DNA from: Haematococcus lacustris
Lineage: Eukaryota > Chlorophyta > Chlorophyceae > Chlamydomonadales > Haematococcaceae
Assembly: GCA_030144725.1 (NCBI GenBank)
Contig: JASKMD010000031.1
Coordinates: 8,405,823-8,469,822, forward strand
DNA: 64,000 bases
Reading direction: 5' to 3'
A program made the position numbers and the translations under genes. The notes under the pieces were generated by a model that was given only the letters and a program-made list of their open reading frames with translations, searched no databases and was not told where the DNA came from. Numbering within the stretch: the stretch's first letter is position 1; each line of letters opens with the position of its first letter. Shown here one piece after another: positions 11,315 to 21,650 of this stretch.

Positions 11315-11680
11315 GGGGGCGGGGCGGGGCGGGGGCGGGGCGGGGGGGGGCGGGGCGGGGGGGGGCGGGGTGGGGAGGGGGCGGGGTGGGGAGGGGGCGG
11401 GGCGGGGAGGGGCGGGGCGGGGAGGGCGGGGGTGGGGCTGGGATGGGTTGGGTTGGGAGGGCCAAGGAGGGGGTGGGGGGCCGGGCTGGGGTGGGGAGGG
11501 GTGGGCAGGGGGTGGGAGTGCGGTGTTGGGGCTGGGAGGGGGTGGGAGGGCGGGGCTGGGGCTGGGAGGGGTTGGGAGGGGTTGGGAGGGGTTGGGAGGG
11601 CGGTGCTGGGGCTGGGAGGGGGTGGGAGTGCGATGCTGGGGATGGGGGGGGGGCTGGAAGGGTTCCGGGTGGTCCATGTG
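11315..11680. repeat. Degenerate G-rich tail
   Basis: Runs of G interrupted by T and A (GGGAGGGGTTGGGAGG type, roughly 20-25 bp quasi-period near 11530-11640). It looks like a decayed or divergent extension of the pentanucleotide array. The strand bias is extreme: almost no C apart from isolated GC steps. Confidence 0.85.
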
Positions 11681-12700
11681 GGCTAGTCAGCACTGCAAGG
11701 CAAAGTCAGGTCACGCCAAAGTATGTTCCCACAGGCCTACTCAATGAAATGACGTGCTTTCTTCTCCAACAGCTGTGTCGTTGGGTTAGGAACAAAGTTG
11801 ACACTTGAAAGTCTGGAAAGTCAAAGTGGTCAGCTCACAACATACAAACAGCTCACAACGATTTGTGCAAGGGGGTCCCATTTCTGTGTGGCTGGCTAGA
11901 GAGGCCTGGCTGGAATGTCGAGTGTCAACTTGCAACACCGCCTGCACCAATGAAAGGCTCGCGGAGCGAGCCTGGCGGGCTGAACATTGATTGTACTTCC
12001 TGCTTAATAGCAAGCGCAGATCGAGGGTGGAGGTGGCGTGCATGTTTATATCTGGTCACAAAATGTATGCATGCTTTACGCCAAGGCTGTGCTTCACTTA
12101 CGCAGTCATTGTAGCTTAAGATTTGTAGCTCCACTTACACCGCCAAGGCTGTGCTTCACTTACGCAGTCATTGTAGCTTGAGCTTGTATTCTGCATAGCC
12201 AAGCGAGCCCTTGACATACGAATGTGCTTCAATAATAAATCCGCGAGCTGAGCAATGACCAAACCCAGTGTACGGTCAATGACGCTGGCCTCATCCTTGG
12301 CCCACTGTCGGTCACGTCCGCGACCGCATCCAAGGTCGCTTGCAATGCATCCTCACACATACTTAAACGAGCGTGAGATGCATGGGCGATGCAACACGAG
12401 CAATAGTGCGTTCGATAACTCGCGTCCTAGTTGTGTAAGGTCGACCTTGCGCGGTGAGAGGCTTACACACAACAACGAACTCAGCATCAACGCGATGCCC
12501 ATCTCCTTTCACGGCCTCGAGTCTCCAGCAATACCTGTCGACCCGATAAGCATCATTGCATCCTCGAATGCCAGGCTCTCAATGGCACTGCCACTCGACT
12601 TACGACACCACTCTACCACTACCAACTAGCATGCTCGATGGTTCATTGCAGTCTCAGATCTCATGTTGTACTCGAATGGATCGACATTGCGGATGTGAAC
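11681..12700. other. Unique-looking non-coding region
   Basis: Normal base composition resumes. The open frame at 12255-12629 (124 codons, forward) has no recognisable domain. A 39-bp direct repeat lies at 12079-12117 and 12141-12179. Confidence 0.3.
12079..12179. repeat. 39-bp direct repeat, two copies
   Basis: Positions 12079-12117 and 12141-12179 are identical, starting CGCCAAGGCTGTGCTTCACT, with 23 bp between them. It is a short local duplication without other features. Confidence 0.9.
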
Positions 12701-12707
12701 GCAGGCA

Positions 12708-13560
12708 ATGCAGCCTGAGCCTGTGACGAGCACATCCTGCTATGAGGCCGGCGAACCTCCCTTACCCGTCAAAGGAGTACCAGGCAGCGTGCCACACCAG
12801 ACTGGCAGGCAGCTGGGAGGAGGGTCGTCAGCACCAACTGCTGTTGGGCCAGCCCCTTTGGTGTCTCCAGCTGGTCAGGCAGCTGGCTCCATGCTACAGC
12901 CTGGCACTGCCAGAGATCTCATTCATTTGGCCAAGGAGGCCAGCGACCAGTTGCTGGGCAGCTCCCAATGCAGTCCCTAAAGCCCGTGCAGATCCTCAAT
13001 TCCATCGGCAAGCGCTATTTCCTGCATGTCAGTGACCAGGCTGCTGTGGGTGTGGGCTGTGGCCTTGACAGAGCCGCAGAGGTAGTGCCCGTGCTATGCG
13101 TGCCAGGCAGCAGCTGGCCAAACCCTCCTCAGCCTCCTCCTCCCTTTCACATCAGGCGCCTGGCCCATGAGCGGTGCTACGTGTTGTGGGTGGATCCTCA
13201 CCAGCCCTGGTCAGCTGTGGCTCGGGGTTGGGAAAAAGTGATGTGGGCACTGTACTGGCCAAATGGGCAACTGGTTTTGGGCTTGCCAGCTGCTGGAAGC
13301 AGTGGCCTCCTACCTTGTCGACCCACCCCAGGACTTGTGCACCAGCCAACCTATCCCACTCAACAGCCTGCCTGTCAGCAGCACAACTCAAGAGCACAGC
13401 TGGCCCATGAGGCGCAACCGGTGGTAGATGGAGCACCCGGGGCCGCTGATCCTCATCCCTCCGGCCCTGGCCAGCCTGGAGGCCCTGCGCCTCTACCTGC
13501 TCAGCAGGCTTGCCCAGGTGAGGGGCTGGGAGGTGATGCCAGTGGGGCATCCCCTGTCTG
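12708..13560 (+). pseudogene. WPW-domain exon, copy A' (divergent, frameshifted)
   Basis: The open frame from 12708 gives the Ser/Pro/Gly-rich lead and the helix DLIHLAKEASDQLLGSSQ, then meets a TAA at 12978-12980. The next frame continues from 12968 with QILNSIGKRYFLHVSDQ, PPPPFHIRRLAHERCYVLW, HQPWSAVARGWEKVMWA and NGQLVLGLPAAGS, the same order of motifs as the other WPW copies. A one-base shift near 12970-12980 is therefore likely. The WPW core is changed to QPWSAV. It lies about 1.3 kb upstream of copy A2, so the parent gene probably carried two WPW domains in tandem, like the pair at 48371 and 50364. Function is unknown. Confidence 0.45.
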
Positions 13561-14252
13561 ATATGTAGCGCCACAAGCTGTTGGTGAGAGGGTGCATGTG
13601 AAGCAAGTGCACCTCACGCTGAAGCCTGACCCTGATGTACCATGAACCAAGTCTGTCACACAGCCACACATGAAGCAATCCCTGCTGCAACATAACACAT
13701 CTGGACTGTGCGCAGTGCATCCATGTGCCAGCCAGCCTCCCGGTGCGCACATGTTCACAAACTTGAGCAAGCTCCCTCACCTATTGTCAAAGCTCATGGT
13801 TCCTCATGCACCCCTGCACGTACCCCGCACGCAGCTCCAGGCAGAGCCCCAGGAGGCGCAGGGCTGGTGATGGGAACAAAGGTGGCACCGCCTACATCCC
13901 TGCCCGACACAGGTGGTGAGTCCTGATCCCAGCAGCTATACCTCACAACACCTAGGCCTTGCCAGCTTGCCTTGCTGCCACACGCCTGACCTGGGCCTGC
14001 TGGTTCTTTGGCCGGGTCCACCGATTAATCTGCTGCAGTGGGCAGGGTAAACACTACTGCCTGCCCACCACCACACCCCTGACCGCCAATACTCAGTATT
14101 TGTCATGCTCATTGAGCTCACAAGGCATGGAGCACTTAACAAGACTGTTGATCCGTCACTCAGGCTGCAAGCAGCACAGCAACAAACAGGCATCAGGCAG
14201 CTGCCTCACATGACGCTTCCCTTCGTCACATCTGGCCATGCAGGCACCACCC

Positions 14253-14882
14253 AATCACCACAGGTCGATGTGAGGCTTTTGATGAGCCAGGCAAAGCAAG
14301 CGCAGCAGCAGCTCCTGCTCAGCCCTGGTGCCATCAGACATCAGAGGCTAGTGTCTCTTGACCGCAGCCAGTACCTTCTCAAGTTCATGGCCCAGCCTGC
14401 TCAGCAACGGCCATTGAACAAAGATGAGCACGAGATGGCAATGCAGGCAGTAGTGTGTGTGACGCATGACGGCCAGCCCACTGTACAGCAGCTGCCGCCA
14501 CCCTTGCTCTTAACCAGGAGGAGTGACAGAGAATGGAAGCTGATTTGGAAGGAACCTAAATGGCCCTGGTCTAGCCTAATGCAGCACTGGGAGGAGGTCA
14601 AGTGGACCGCTACCTCACCTCAAGGCCAGTGGGTCCTGGGCCTCAAAGCTGCTGGCAATGCTAGGCCTGCAACAGTTAGTCTTGGTAGCCAGCTCAATTC
14701 TGCAGCGCCTGCAGCAGCACCCCTTCCCCCTCCCTCCCGCCAGCAGCAGGGTGCAGGGGTGCAGCAGGCCTCCATGGCAAGGCAGCCAGCCCCAGCTGCC
14801 CCTGAGGCCCCCACCCTTCCCGCTGCAGCCCCTGCCCTGCCCATTGGCCCTGAACCTCATCTTGGTCATGCGCCTTGCCCAG
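14253..14882 (+). CDS. WPW-domain exon, copy A2
   Basis: This is the intact reference copy of the module. A likely 3' splice site lies just before 14253 (GCCATGCAG) and a 5' splice site after 14882 (AG|GTGAGG). It reads VDVRLLMSQAKQAQQQLLLS, SLDRSQYLLKFMAQP, VVCVTHDGQPTVQQLPPPLL, REWKLIWKEPKWPWSSLMQH and QWVLGLKAAGNARP, then a Gln/Pro/Ala-rich tail. The strand-like ordering and the conserved Trp residues suggest a small beta-rich domain; a B3-like DNA-binding fold is one possibility, with weak support. If the frame is not spliced it runs to a stop near 14947. The upstream ATG at 14105 lies in sequence that looks like intron. Confidence 0.5.
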
Positions 14883-15896
14883 GTGAGGAGCTGGCAGGTC
14901 GCACCACCAGGGTAGGGGTACACAGGTTAAGCGCTGTCAGACACTAGCCCCTCCTCAAATCTTGCAATGCTGAGCATACTATGATGATGGCGGCTTTGTG
15001 GTGCTAGCCAGGTTCCACCACATTAAACCAGGGCAGCTCATGTGGCTGCCCTTGCTGGCTATAGGGCAGCAAGTGCACTGGCAGGCAGTACCCTCACATG
15101 CATCAGCTGAAGACCCAGCCTCAGGCCTGGCAGGCTGCAGTGGTCAGGATGTGGCAGGTCAGGGCCAAGGGCCTTTCCAAGCTGTGGGTAATGGAGCTGT
15201 CAGCAAGCCTGAGGATTGGACCCTGTGGCCCAGTGTAGCTGCCTGGCTGGTGCCGTCGGGTGAGCTGCATCCACTGCCTGATGACTGTGGCACACGACGC
15301 ACAGTCTATGCAGAGGAATGAGGCAGGCCTGAGGGTGGGGCTAATGCATGCAGGCCTGGCACGCACACACCTATGTGGCCTTGCATGCTCCAGCTGCCAA
15401 ATGGTTATGCTGGCCATGGCCAGATGTTGACTGCAATGTCCTGGGCAGCCAGGCGGCCACACCCTGGAGGACTGGCTTGTCCGCCTCACCCGCATGTGAA
15501 GTCTGTTGACACTAAGCAGCAAGGGAGCCTGTGACATGTGCCTGGGTGGGCTTGGTGCACTTGTGCAGGGCTTGAGTCTGGCAGTATACATGGCACCATT
15601 GACTTGACCGTTATGACACACAGTGTGCATGGTTGCTGCCTCACATCCTGAACATAGTCTTGAACAAACTAAACACAGTCCTGAACATCCTGAGCATAGT
15701 CTTCAGCATCCTGAGCAAAACGCCACAGGCCACCGAGCCTCGGCCTTTGTCTCTTTGGACCCGATTCTTTTTGCGTCAGATTGCGTACATTACAGGCTAC
15801 CAACGGGCTGAGCTTCAGCATAAATGGTTCAAGTCGGTCAAGGGGCCTGGCTACTGATTTCCACGGGTGACCCCATCCTATCCTATGTACACGCAG
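14883..15896. other. Intron of the second gene block
   Basis: No exon with clear motifs. Positions 14926-14990 repeat 1340-1410 of the first block. A short stretch at 15650-15720 repeats the words GAACATAGTCTTGAACA and GAGCATAGTCTTCAGCATCC. Confidence 0.3.
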
Positions 15897-15986
15897 GCGC
15901 CCTCCATGGCGCTGGAGCCATGCTGCCAGCGCCCAAAAGTGATGCGCCTTCACTTCCACCCCACCCTGAGCTGCCTGGTGCAAGCA
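15897..15986 (+). CDS. Short linker exon ending ELPG, copy E1
   Basis: The exon lies between ACACGCAG and a GTGAGTCACT splice site. It encodes a 30-residue Ala/Pro-rich peptide ending SLPPHPELPGAS. The exon at 17217-17306 has the same length (90 bp), the same end (CTGAGCTGCCTGGTG before the splice site) and the same phase, so the two are duplicated exons. It probably forms a flexible linker between domains of the same protein. Confidence 0.4.
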
Positions 15987-16471
15987 GTGAGTCACTGACC
16001 CCCTTCACGACCCACACCAGGTTGCCTTACCTTAGCAACCGGTACACACACAACCTCATAACAGTGTGACAGTAGCAATGAGAATGCCCGCAAGCATCCG
16101 GTAGAGTGACTGGCTGCCACCACCCTCACCACTGCTGGCCTGCCCTACATGCATCTGCTGTGTGACATGCTCTCCCCCTGCAGCCCCTGGCCAGGGCTGT
16201 GAGGGATGGCATGTACAAAACATGCAGCCACCTTAGTTCCACAGGTCCACACAGCATTCCTAGACCTCATGGCTTGCACATGTACCTGCTGCACCACTGC
16301 TGCTGGCGGCTGCTCTAACAGCGCAGTGTAGGTCCAACCTGGTGGTCCACGACAACCTGCTACCATTCACGCCCTGAATTGCCTGGATGGCTGCCAGCCC
16401 CCATCCTCTGCTGTGCTACCTGCCTCGCCATGCCTCTGCATGCCTCTGCATGACTGATTTGATACGTGCAG
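15987..16471. other. Intron
   Basis: Non-coding sequence between exon E1 and the D-type domain exon. The end has a tandem ATGCCTCTGC repeat and a 3' splice site (TACGTGCAG) at 16471. Confidence 0.3.
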
Positions 16472-17005
16472 CCCATGACCTCGCTGCCATGCAAGAAGAG
16501 TTAGTGGGCCATCCAGCAATGCCTGGCATACAGTCTGTGTCAACTCAATGGCGCGATGCCACAGTCATGGCCACAGCCCGGCCTGAGGCACAACCGCTGC
16601 CCCCCATTGATAGCTGGACCCAGTTAAAGGGCTTCACTGACAGGACTTTGGAGTACCTGCCAAAACCCCTGGCGCTGCAGTTTGGGCTGGATGAGTGTGG
16701 GGCGGACAAAGTCGAGCTCCTGGTGGTCTTGGCGCATCCCTCTGGCAGCACTGGCGCTGACCAAGGCCCTGGCTCGTTGCAGCTGCCATACGAAGCGACC
16801 CGGCGGCCCGAAGGCAGGTGGTCGCTGAAGGCACGACCCCCCCAAAGCATGAGAATCTCCACCTGGGTGAAGGGCCACAGTCTTTCTCTGACTGGCCGCT
16901 GCAAGGCACAGCGCGCTGAGCAAGGCCAAGCCAAGGAGCAGCTGCTTGTGCTGGAGGTGCGGCCCCTCAATGAGGCTGCAGCGAGTGTTGGCCATGCCAC
17001 CTCAG
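16472..17005 (+). CDS. D-type domain exon, paralogue of the C exon
   Basis: The exon starts with a split Ala codon after GATACGTGCAG and ends at CTCAG|GTCAGT. The domain contains LPKPLALQFGLDE, VELLVVLAHPSG, EGRWSLKARPPQSMRI and EQLLVLEVRPLNEA. Its layout matches the exon at 5249-5795, but residues differ widely, so the copies are old. It lies downstream of the WPW exons A' and A2 and upstream of helical exon B2. The order A'-A-E-D-E-B here against A-B-C in the first block suggests the gene family gains and loses modules. Function is not recognised. Confidence 0.45.
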
Positions 17006-17216
17006 GTCAGTCTGGCTGGCACAGAGGTGTGTTTGTGTTTGTGTGGGTCCTTATCTGATGCCTGGGGTGAGGGTGGAGTTCAGCACCTGCATTGTTACCT
17101 TCTGCTGCTACGCCTGGTCAGGAGAGGTGTGGGCATGCATTCATGCATGGTGTAGGCTCGGCAGTGCTCACCCCGACTGACGTCCATCTTGCTGCTCTCA
17201 CCTCTCCTATGTCTAG

Positions 17217-17306
17217 GTACAGCCCAGGGCCCTGGGGCCTTGCCGCCAGCACCTGGTGCTGAGGTGCAGCCACCTGAAGTCCAAGCTGAGCTGCCTGGTG
17301 AAATCA
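17217..17306 (+). CDS. Short linker exon ending ELPG, copy E2
   Basis: The exon lies between CCTATGTCTAG and a GTGAGTCACT splice site, 90 bp long. It encodes an Ala/Pro/Glu-rich peptide ending QPPEVQAELPGEI. It is a duplicate of the exon at 15897-15986. Confidence 0.4.
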
Positions 17307-17734
17307 GTGAGTCACTAATCCACAGCACAATACCTGCCGACCTGCCTGACTGCCTAGGGCAAAAGCAGGCCTAGCTTACGTTTAATGTGTGGAGAGGTAT
17401 GGAGCATGGCCTAGACATCTGCATGACTGTGCTGATGTGGCATAGAGTGAAATCACATAGGGCATAGAGTGATGTACATGACAGGCTCAGCCTTGGGCCC
17501 GTTAGCTGTGCTTACGAGGTGCCTGTACTTGCTTGGTGACGCAGTTACTGCTGCTTGCTCTGCATACAGGTGGCACGACTTCAGCTGATGTTGCTACTGC
17601 TGATGTTGATGAAGAGGAGGGGTCTCAGCCACCTCAGCCTATTGCTGCCGGCATCCCATCCGGTGGGCATGACAAGCCTAGCTATAGCATGCAGTGTGGA
17701 TAACTTTAGTACAAGGGGAGCAGGGGTAAGCCAC
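17307..17734. other. Intron
   Basis: Mostly without recognisable content. A small open stretch after CATACAGGTGG near 17575 could be another exon (Ala/Asp/Glu-rich reading) but support is weak. Confidence 0.25.
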
Positions 17735-18668
17735 CTGAGACAAAGTGACAGTGAAATGACAACACCGGTGTACGATGGATGCTACAGGCTGTATGCGGGC
17801 AATACATGCTTGCACATGCTCTGCCAGCGTAGCTTCAGCCTGCATTGATGCTTGTGCCACACAGCATCAGGTCATGTGCACACCCCTACTTATCACAGGT
17901 GCCACGGTGACCCTGGCCTCGGCCACAGCCTGTTCTGACACATGGCAAGCCATCCAATGCCCTGTGCTCAGGTGTGTCTGCCTTGAGAGCAAGGCTGGCT
18001 GGAAGTGGCAGAGAGGACGCGATTGACCTAACCAAGGAGGAGCCAGGTGAAGCCTCCTCCATGGCCTGCAAAGCTCGCAACATGTCACCAGTTGTCTGAC
18101 CAGCACCTGTGGACCAGCCCTCGACATGAACCCCATCTGCACCTCAATGTTGCCACCTCATCTGCCTCCATTGCTGCTGCTGCGCTCAGATGTCAAGCCT
18201 GACCCTGGACTGCAGTCAGGAGCACTGGCAGCAAAGGACCTTGTCGTCACTGTGGTAGCCATGCTGGACAAGCACCTCCGTGCCAGTGAAGTGCCCATGT
18301 TGGCAGAGGCATACATGCGCATGGAGGAGTGGTTCAGCAGTCCCCATGGTGCTGCCCAGCTGGAGGCGCTACGCAAGGCATATGCAGCGACCCTTCTGAA
18401 GTGTGTTGGAATGAGCTCTACGATGATTGCCTGGACCTTGTGGAAGTCCATCCAGCGCCTCCTGGAGCAAAGCCCTGCCCAGACCCCTTCCATTAATGCC
18501 GGTGAGACAGCTGGCGGTCCTCTTGCACCTCACAGTCACCTCACAGTCACCTCACAGTCACCTTGGGCTGTGCACTGCAGCAGGGTGCTCACATGCGAGC
18601 AGGGGTGTGCGGAGACTGGTAGCAAGCTGCCCTTGTGGCCAGGCCGCAACTTTGCCATGGCCTAGGCC
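17735..18668. repeat. Segmental duplication, right copy (pairs with 3410-4268)
   Basis: Nearly identical to 3410-4190, including the exon upstream of B that reads REDAIDLTKEEP. After 18510 this copy gains a tandem CTCACAGTCAC repeat (about 18525-18562) and about 75 bp not present in the left copy, then both copies share the end with GCCATGGCCTAGGCCT. Confidence 0.85.
18189..18507 (+). CDS. Helical exon B2, unknown protein
   Basis: Duplicate of exon B1 at 3863-4181, with the same splice sites. It encodes DVKPDPGLQSGALAAKDLVV and continues with the same helical residues. Substitutions are few (KCVGMSS for KCAGMSS, IAWTLW for IALTLW, EQSPAQ for EQTPAQ), and no stop or shift separates the copies, so both could be functional. 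Confidence 0.45.
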
Positions 18669-19140
18669 TGCCGGGCAATCAGGAATGTGCCAGTGCTGAA
18701 CAGCAGTCGCAATGCAGCTGCCCTGGCCGGCTGGCTCTGTGCTTCCCACAGCCTTGGGTCAACCCAACCTGTCAGCCCGTAGGCTGCATGCCATATAAGT
18801 TGAGGCAGTCGAGGGCTGGTGAGACAGTCGGGGGTTGCTATGCAGCTGACTGCCAGCCTGGTGTATGCGCAGCAGTGCTGTTGCCAGGGCCTGCCATCCC
18901 AGGCGCCAGGAAGGTAGCAACCCTGATCTACAGCCGGACTGCAGCTGCCCCAGCGGCCAGGCACTGTGCTTGCCATTGCCTGAGGTTGCTTACAATAGGA
19001 CAATGCATAGCAGTGGTGCATGCAGGGGCTCACACCCAGCAGTGGTGCAGATATATTGCCCTCCACACAGCAACAAACCTGGTCATGCCCATCTCATGAG
19101 TCTGTGAGCCAAATTCATTACAGGAGTCAAGCCCATCACC
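18669..19140. other. Spacer, no gene recognised
   Basis: No coherent exon or repeat was identified. It separates the second gene block from a reverse-strand nuclease fragment. Confidence 0.3.
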
Positions 19141-20085
19141 TCACTCCTTTACATCTTTATTAATAGATTTCCTGCACGCTTCGGCCATGTCCAGCCACAT
19201 GCATGGCTGTGGTGCAGGCTTGGCTTTGGCAGCCTTGCCTTTGCCCTTGGTGGGCTGGATGGGCTCAGCTGCCTGCTCAGCCTTGGTGCCCTTGCTGCGC
19301 TTGGCTGGAGGGGAAGTGCTGGGCCCTGGCTCTGAGGCTGCTGGCTGGCTGGCTTCCTGGCTGCTGCATGGGGGCTGTGGGGGCTTGCGGGGGGCCACCG
19401 CCTGGCACCACATCAGCCCCTGCACTGGCTGGTTACGTTGCTAGCTCCAGGCTGGATGTAGCAGCTGATGGTCCACCTGCCCTGCTGGGCGCTTCCAGTC
19501 TGCACGCCTGGTTGGCTGCTCATGGTCCAGCCCCTCCTCACATGGCTGCTTGCCATTCACTACTGAGCTGACCCGGGTGGTGCGGTGCTCATCCACAAGC
19601 ACCACCCTGCCCAGCAGCTGGTCTGAGCCCCTGGGCCTGCACACCACCTTGCGGCAGGCCCGCAACACCGCATCAGCACCCCAACCTCCCCCAGTGCCAA
19701 TGCTAGCTGCACCTAAGAACACCAGCAGCTGCTTGGCCTGCCCATGGCGCTCCATGGACACCTCCGCCATGTCCTTCTCCAACTGCAGCCATGCACACAA
19801 GGCACACACATGGTGGCTGACATGGTGGCACCAGGCTAGGCATGGCACAGTCAACTACTCTTTCACTTCATGCCTAACCCACCACCTCCCAGTCCCTTAC
19901 CCTCCCACCCACCCACCCACCCTCACCTGCTTCAAGAACTGCTCCAGCGCTCGGTCCTGGGCTCCGTACAGCCTCAGCCGCTGCCGTGCCCACTTGGGGT
20001 CCAGGTACACCTCCCATACCGCGTCCCAAGTGGCCAGGGTGACAGTGATGTGCTTCAGGTTGGCCACCAGGGAGGTGCTGGATGT
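19141..20085 (-). pseudogene. TnpB/Fanzor-like RuvC nuclease, decayed fragment
   Basis: Reading the reverse strand, an exon at about 20085-19927 gives SLVANLKHITVTLATWDAVW and VYLDPKWARQRLRLYG and ends at a GTGAGG splice site. The next exon from 19782 gives LEKDMAEVSMERHGQAKQLL, GAASIGTGGGWGAD, GRVVLVDEHRTTRV and, further on, RNQPVQGLMWC. The VDExRTS-like block followed by a GLxxC block is the hallmark of the RuvC end of TnpB and eukaryotic Fanzor proteins. In this family the last catalytic Asp normally lies in a DRDxNAA-type motif; here the sequence instead reads WLDMAEACRKSINKDVKE. An in-frame TAG at 19443-19441 also interrupts the frame. The N-terminal half is missing. It is a dead remnant of a transposon-encoded nuclease. 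Confidence 0.6.
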
Positions 20086-20685
20086 GGGGCTTTATCGGTG
20101 CTAGCCACCGTGTAGAAAGACGCAACAGTCTCCATTAGGCAGCCTCAAGGACCATGCACGGCAGACGCTCAGGGAAGCAATTAGCACACAGCCCCTCGGT
20201 CTCACGTGTCAAGGAAGGCCCTCGACCTCGGCTTCGCGTAAGCCCCTCGCCCTCATGTATGCAATCAGCAGGTGTCATATGGCCTCCTTGTTTAGGGGAG
20301 GCTATCCGGCAGTGTGGGTGCATAGACATGCTAAGCATCGATAAATGCAATGCTGATTCTCAGCAGCAAAGGTACGAACAGCCAGGCAAGGCACTGGCCA
20401 GCTGCCCCAGCTGGCTGACTAGCTGTTCTCACTGCCCCCAGCGCTTGGGTGTCACGCCGACAGCTATTGGCGCTCCCAGGGCCATGTGGGTGGCACATCC
20501 CACCTCTTTTAGAGTATCCCACCCCGATGTAGGGTGACCCCATATCTCTTAACTACCGTACTGATACGCCCTGTTGGTGATTTCACCAAATCAAATCGTC
20601 ACCAAATTGTATCACCATTTGTTTGAGTTGCGGCTGTCACCAAATTTGTAGCAGCACCCTCAAATTCACCATAATTCTATGGTAT
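20086..20685. other. Spacer
   Basis: No gene recognised. An AT-richer part at 20560-20690 repeats the words CACCAAAT and TCACC several times. Confidence 0.3.
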
Positions 20686-21086
20686 ATGGCGCCAAAGCTG
20701 AAACAGAGCCTGCTGACCTCGATCCTTCAACCTATAGATGCTGCGAATCGAGAGGCAGCTGTCGCACGCGATGTGACAGCTTTCGCAGCCGCCCGCGAGG
20801 CAGCTGCGGCTAGAGCGATAGCAGAGGCGGGTTTGTCGCAGAGCGGGCACAAACGATTAACGCGCGATAGGCCCCAGGTCCCTATCATAGCAGCCTTTCA
20901 GCAGCTGCAAGACCATTCCCCAAATATCAGCCGCCCTCCCGGTATACCAGATGGACAGCACAGCAAAAGCAGCTGGCAGTGCGCATGGTGGCATCTACAA
21001 GCAGTGTGCAGAAGGCATTGGACAAGCTACAGAAAGAGTATGCCACAGCTCCCTTTACATATGTGGACAATGTGCTATTGCTAGGT
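20686..21086 (+). pseudogene. Ala-rich helical protein with HTH-like end, frameshifted fragment
   Basis: From an ATG at 20686 the frame gives MAPKLKQSLLTSILQP and an Ala/Arg-rich helix (AAREAAAARAIAEAGLSQ). Near 20930-20945 sense coding moves to another frame: RYTRWTAQQKQLAVRMVAS, then VQKALDKLQKEYATAPFTYV, ending at a splice site (AG|GTAAAT) near 21086. The RWTxxQK block resembles the DNA-binding N-terminus of some transposase-linked proteins, but I cannot name the family. A 29-bp direct duplication covers the splice site (about 21058-21120). Confidence 0.35.
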
Positions 21087-21250
21087 AAATACATGTGTGG
21101 ACAATGTGCTATTGCTAGGTGTTGCACTCAGGGTTGTGACTTTGCGTTCTTTCATTCTTTCATTTCATCATTTCATCATGAAATTGGTGATATTTCATGA
21201 AAAGAATGAAAGACATGAAACGGGATGAAAACGCGTGGTTGCCGTGGGAC
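21087..21250. other. AT-rich stretch with short inverted repeats
   Basis: Repeated TTTCATT, ATGAAA and ATCATTTC words in both orientations can form small hairpins. It is unlike the surrounding GC-rich DNA. Confidence 0.4.
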
Positions 21251-21252
21251 TT

Positions 21253-21650
21253 TTAACCTGTAACTTTTTTTATTTTTTTACTTTCATTTGGACAGCTCTC
21301 ACAGGGCTGCTGGCCATTCACTGCTGAGCTCTCACAGGGCTTCTGGCCATTCACTGCCAAGCTGACCCGGCTGGTGCGGAACTCATCCACAAGCACCACC
21401 CTGCCCCGTCGCTGGTCTGTGCCCCTGGGCATGGACACCTTGCATCACATGGTCTTCGCTGTTCAGGGGCAAGGGTGGCCCAACTGATGTTGCGGGTGGG
21501 TGGTGGAGGGCTGCAAAGCAGGCACTGCGACACGCTGACACGCTGGCTGTGCCTCAAACTCTGAATATGACTCTGAGGAGGAACCTGGCTCAGAGTCACA
21601 GTCAGTATCCGAGTCAGGTCCACATTCCTAGGCCATGGTGGCTGGCTGGG
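21253..21650 (-). pseudogene. Second TnpB/Fanzor-like fragment
   Basis: On the reverse strand the frame contains GRVVLVDEFRTSRVSLAVNG, the same block as in the fragment at 19141-20085 with a more typical DEFRTS. Upstream, in another frame, lies an acidic Ser/Asp-rich stretch (DSDTDCDSEPGSSSESYSEF). The reading frame is broken and a local duplication of the AVNGQxPCE block follows. It is a short, dead copy. Confidence 0.5.

Noticed and set aside
8464..11808. Very long open frames in the simple repeats (for example 505, 589 and 608 codons forward; 407 and 522 codons reverse).
   Set aside because: The repeat units lack stop codons in every frame, so all frames are open. The peptides only mirror the repeat (AGKAVES, PRPAP) and have no independent support.
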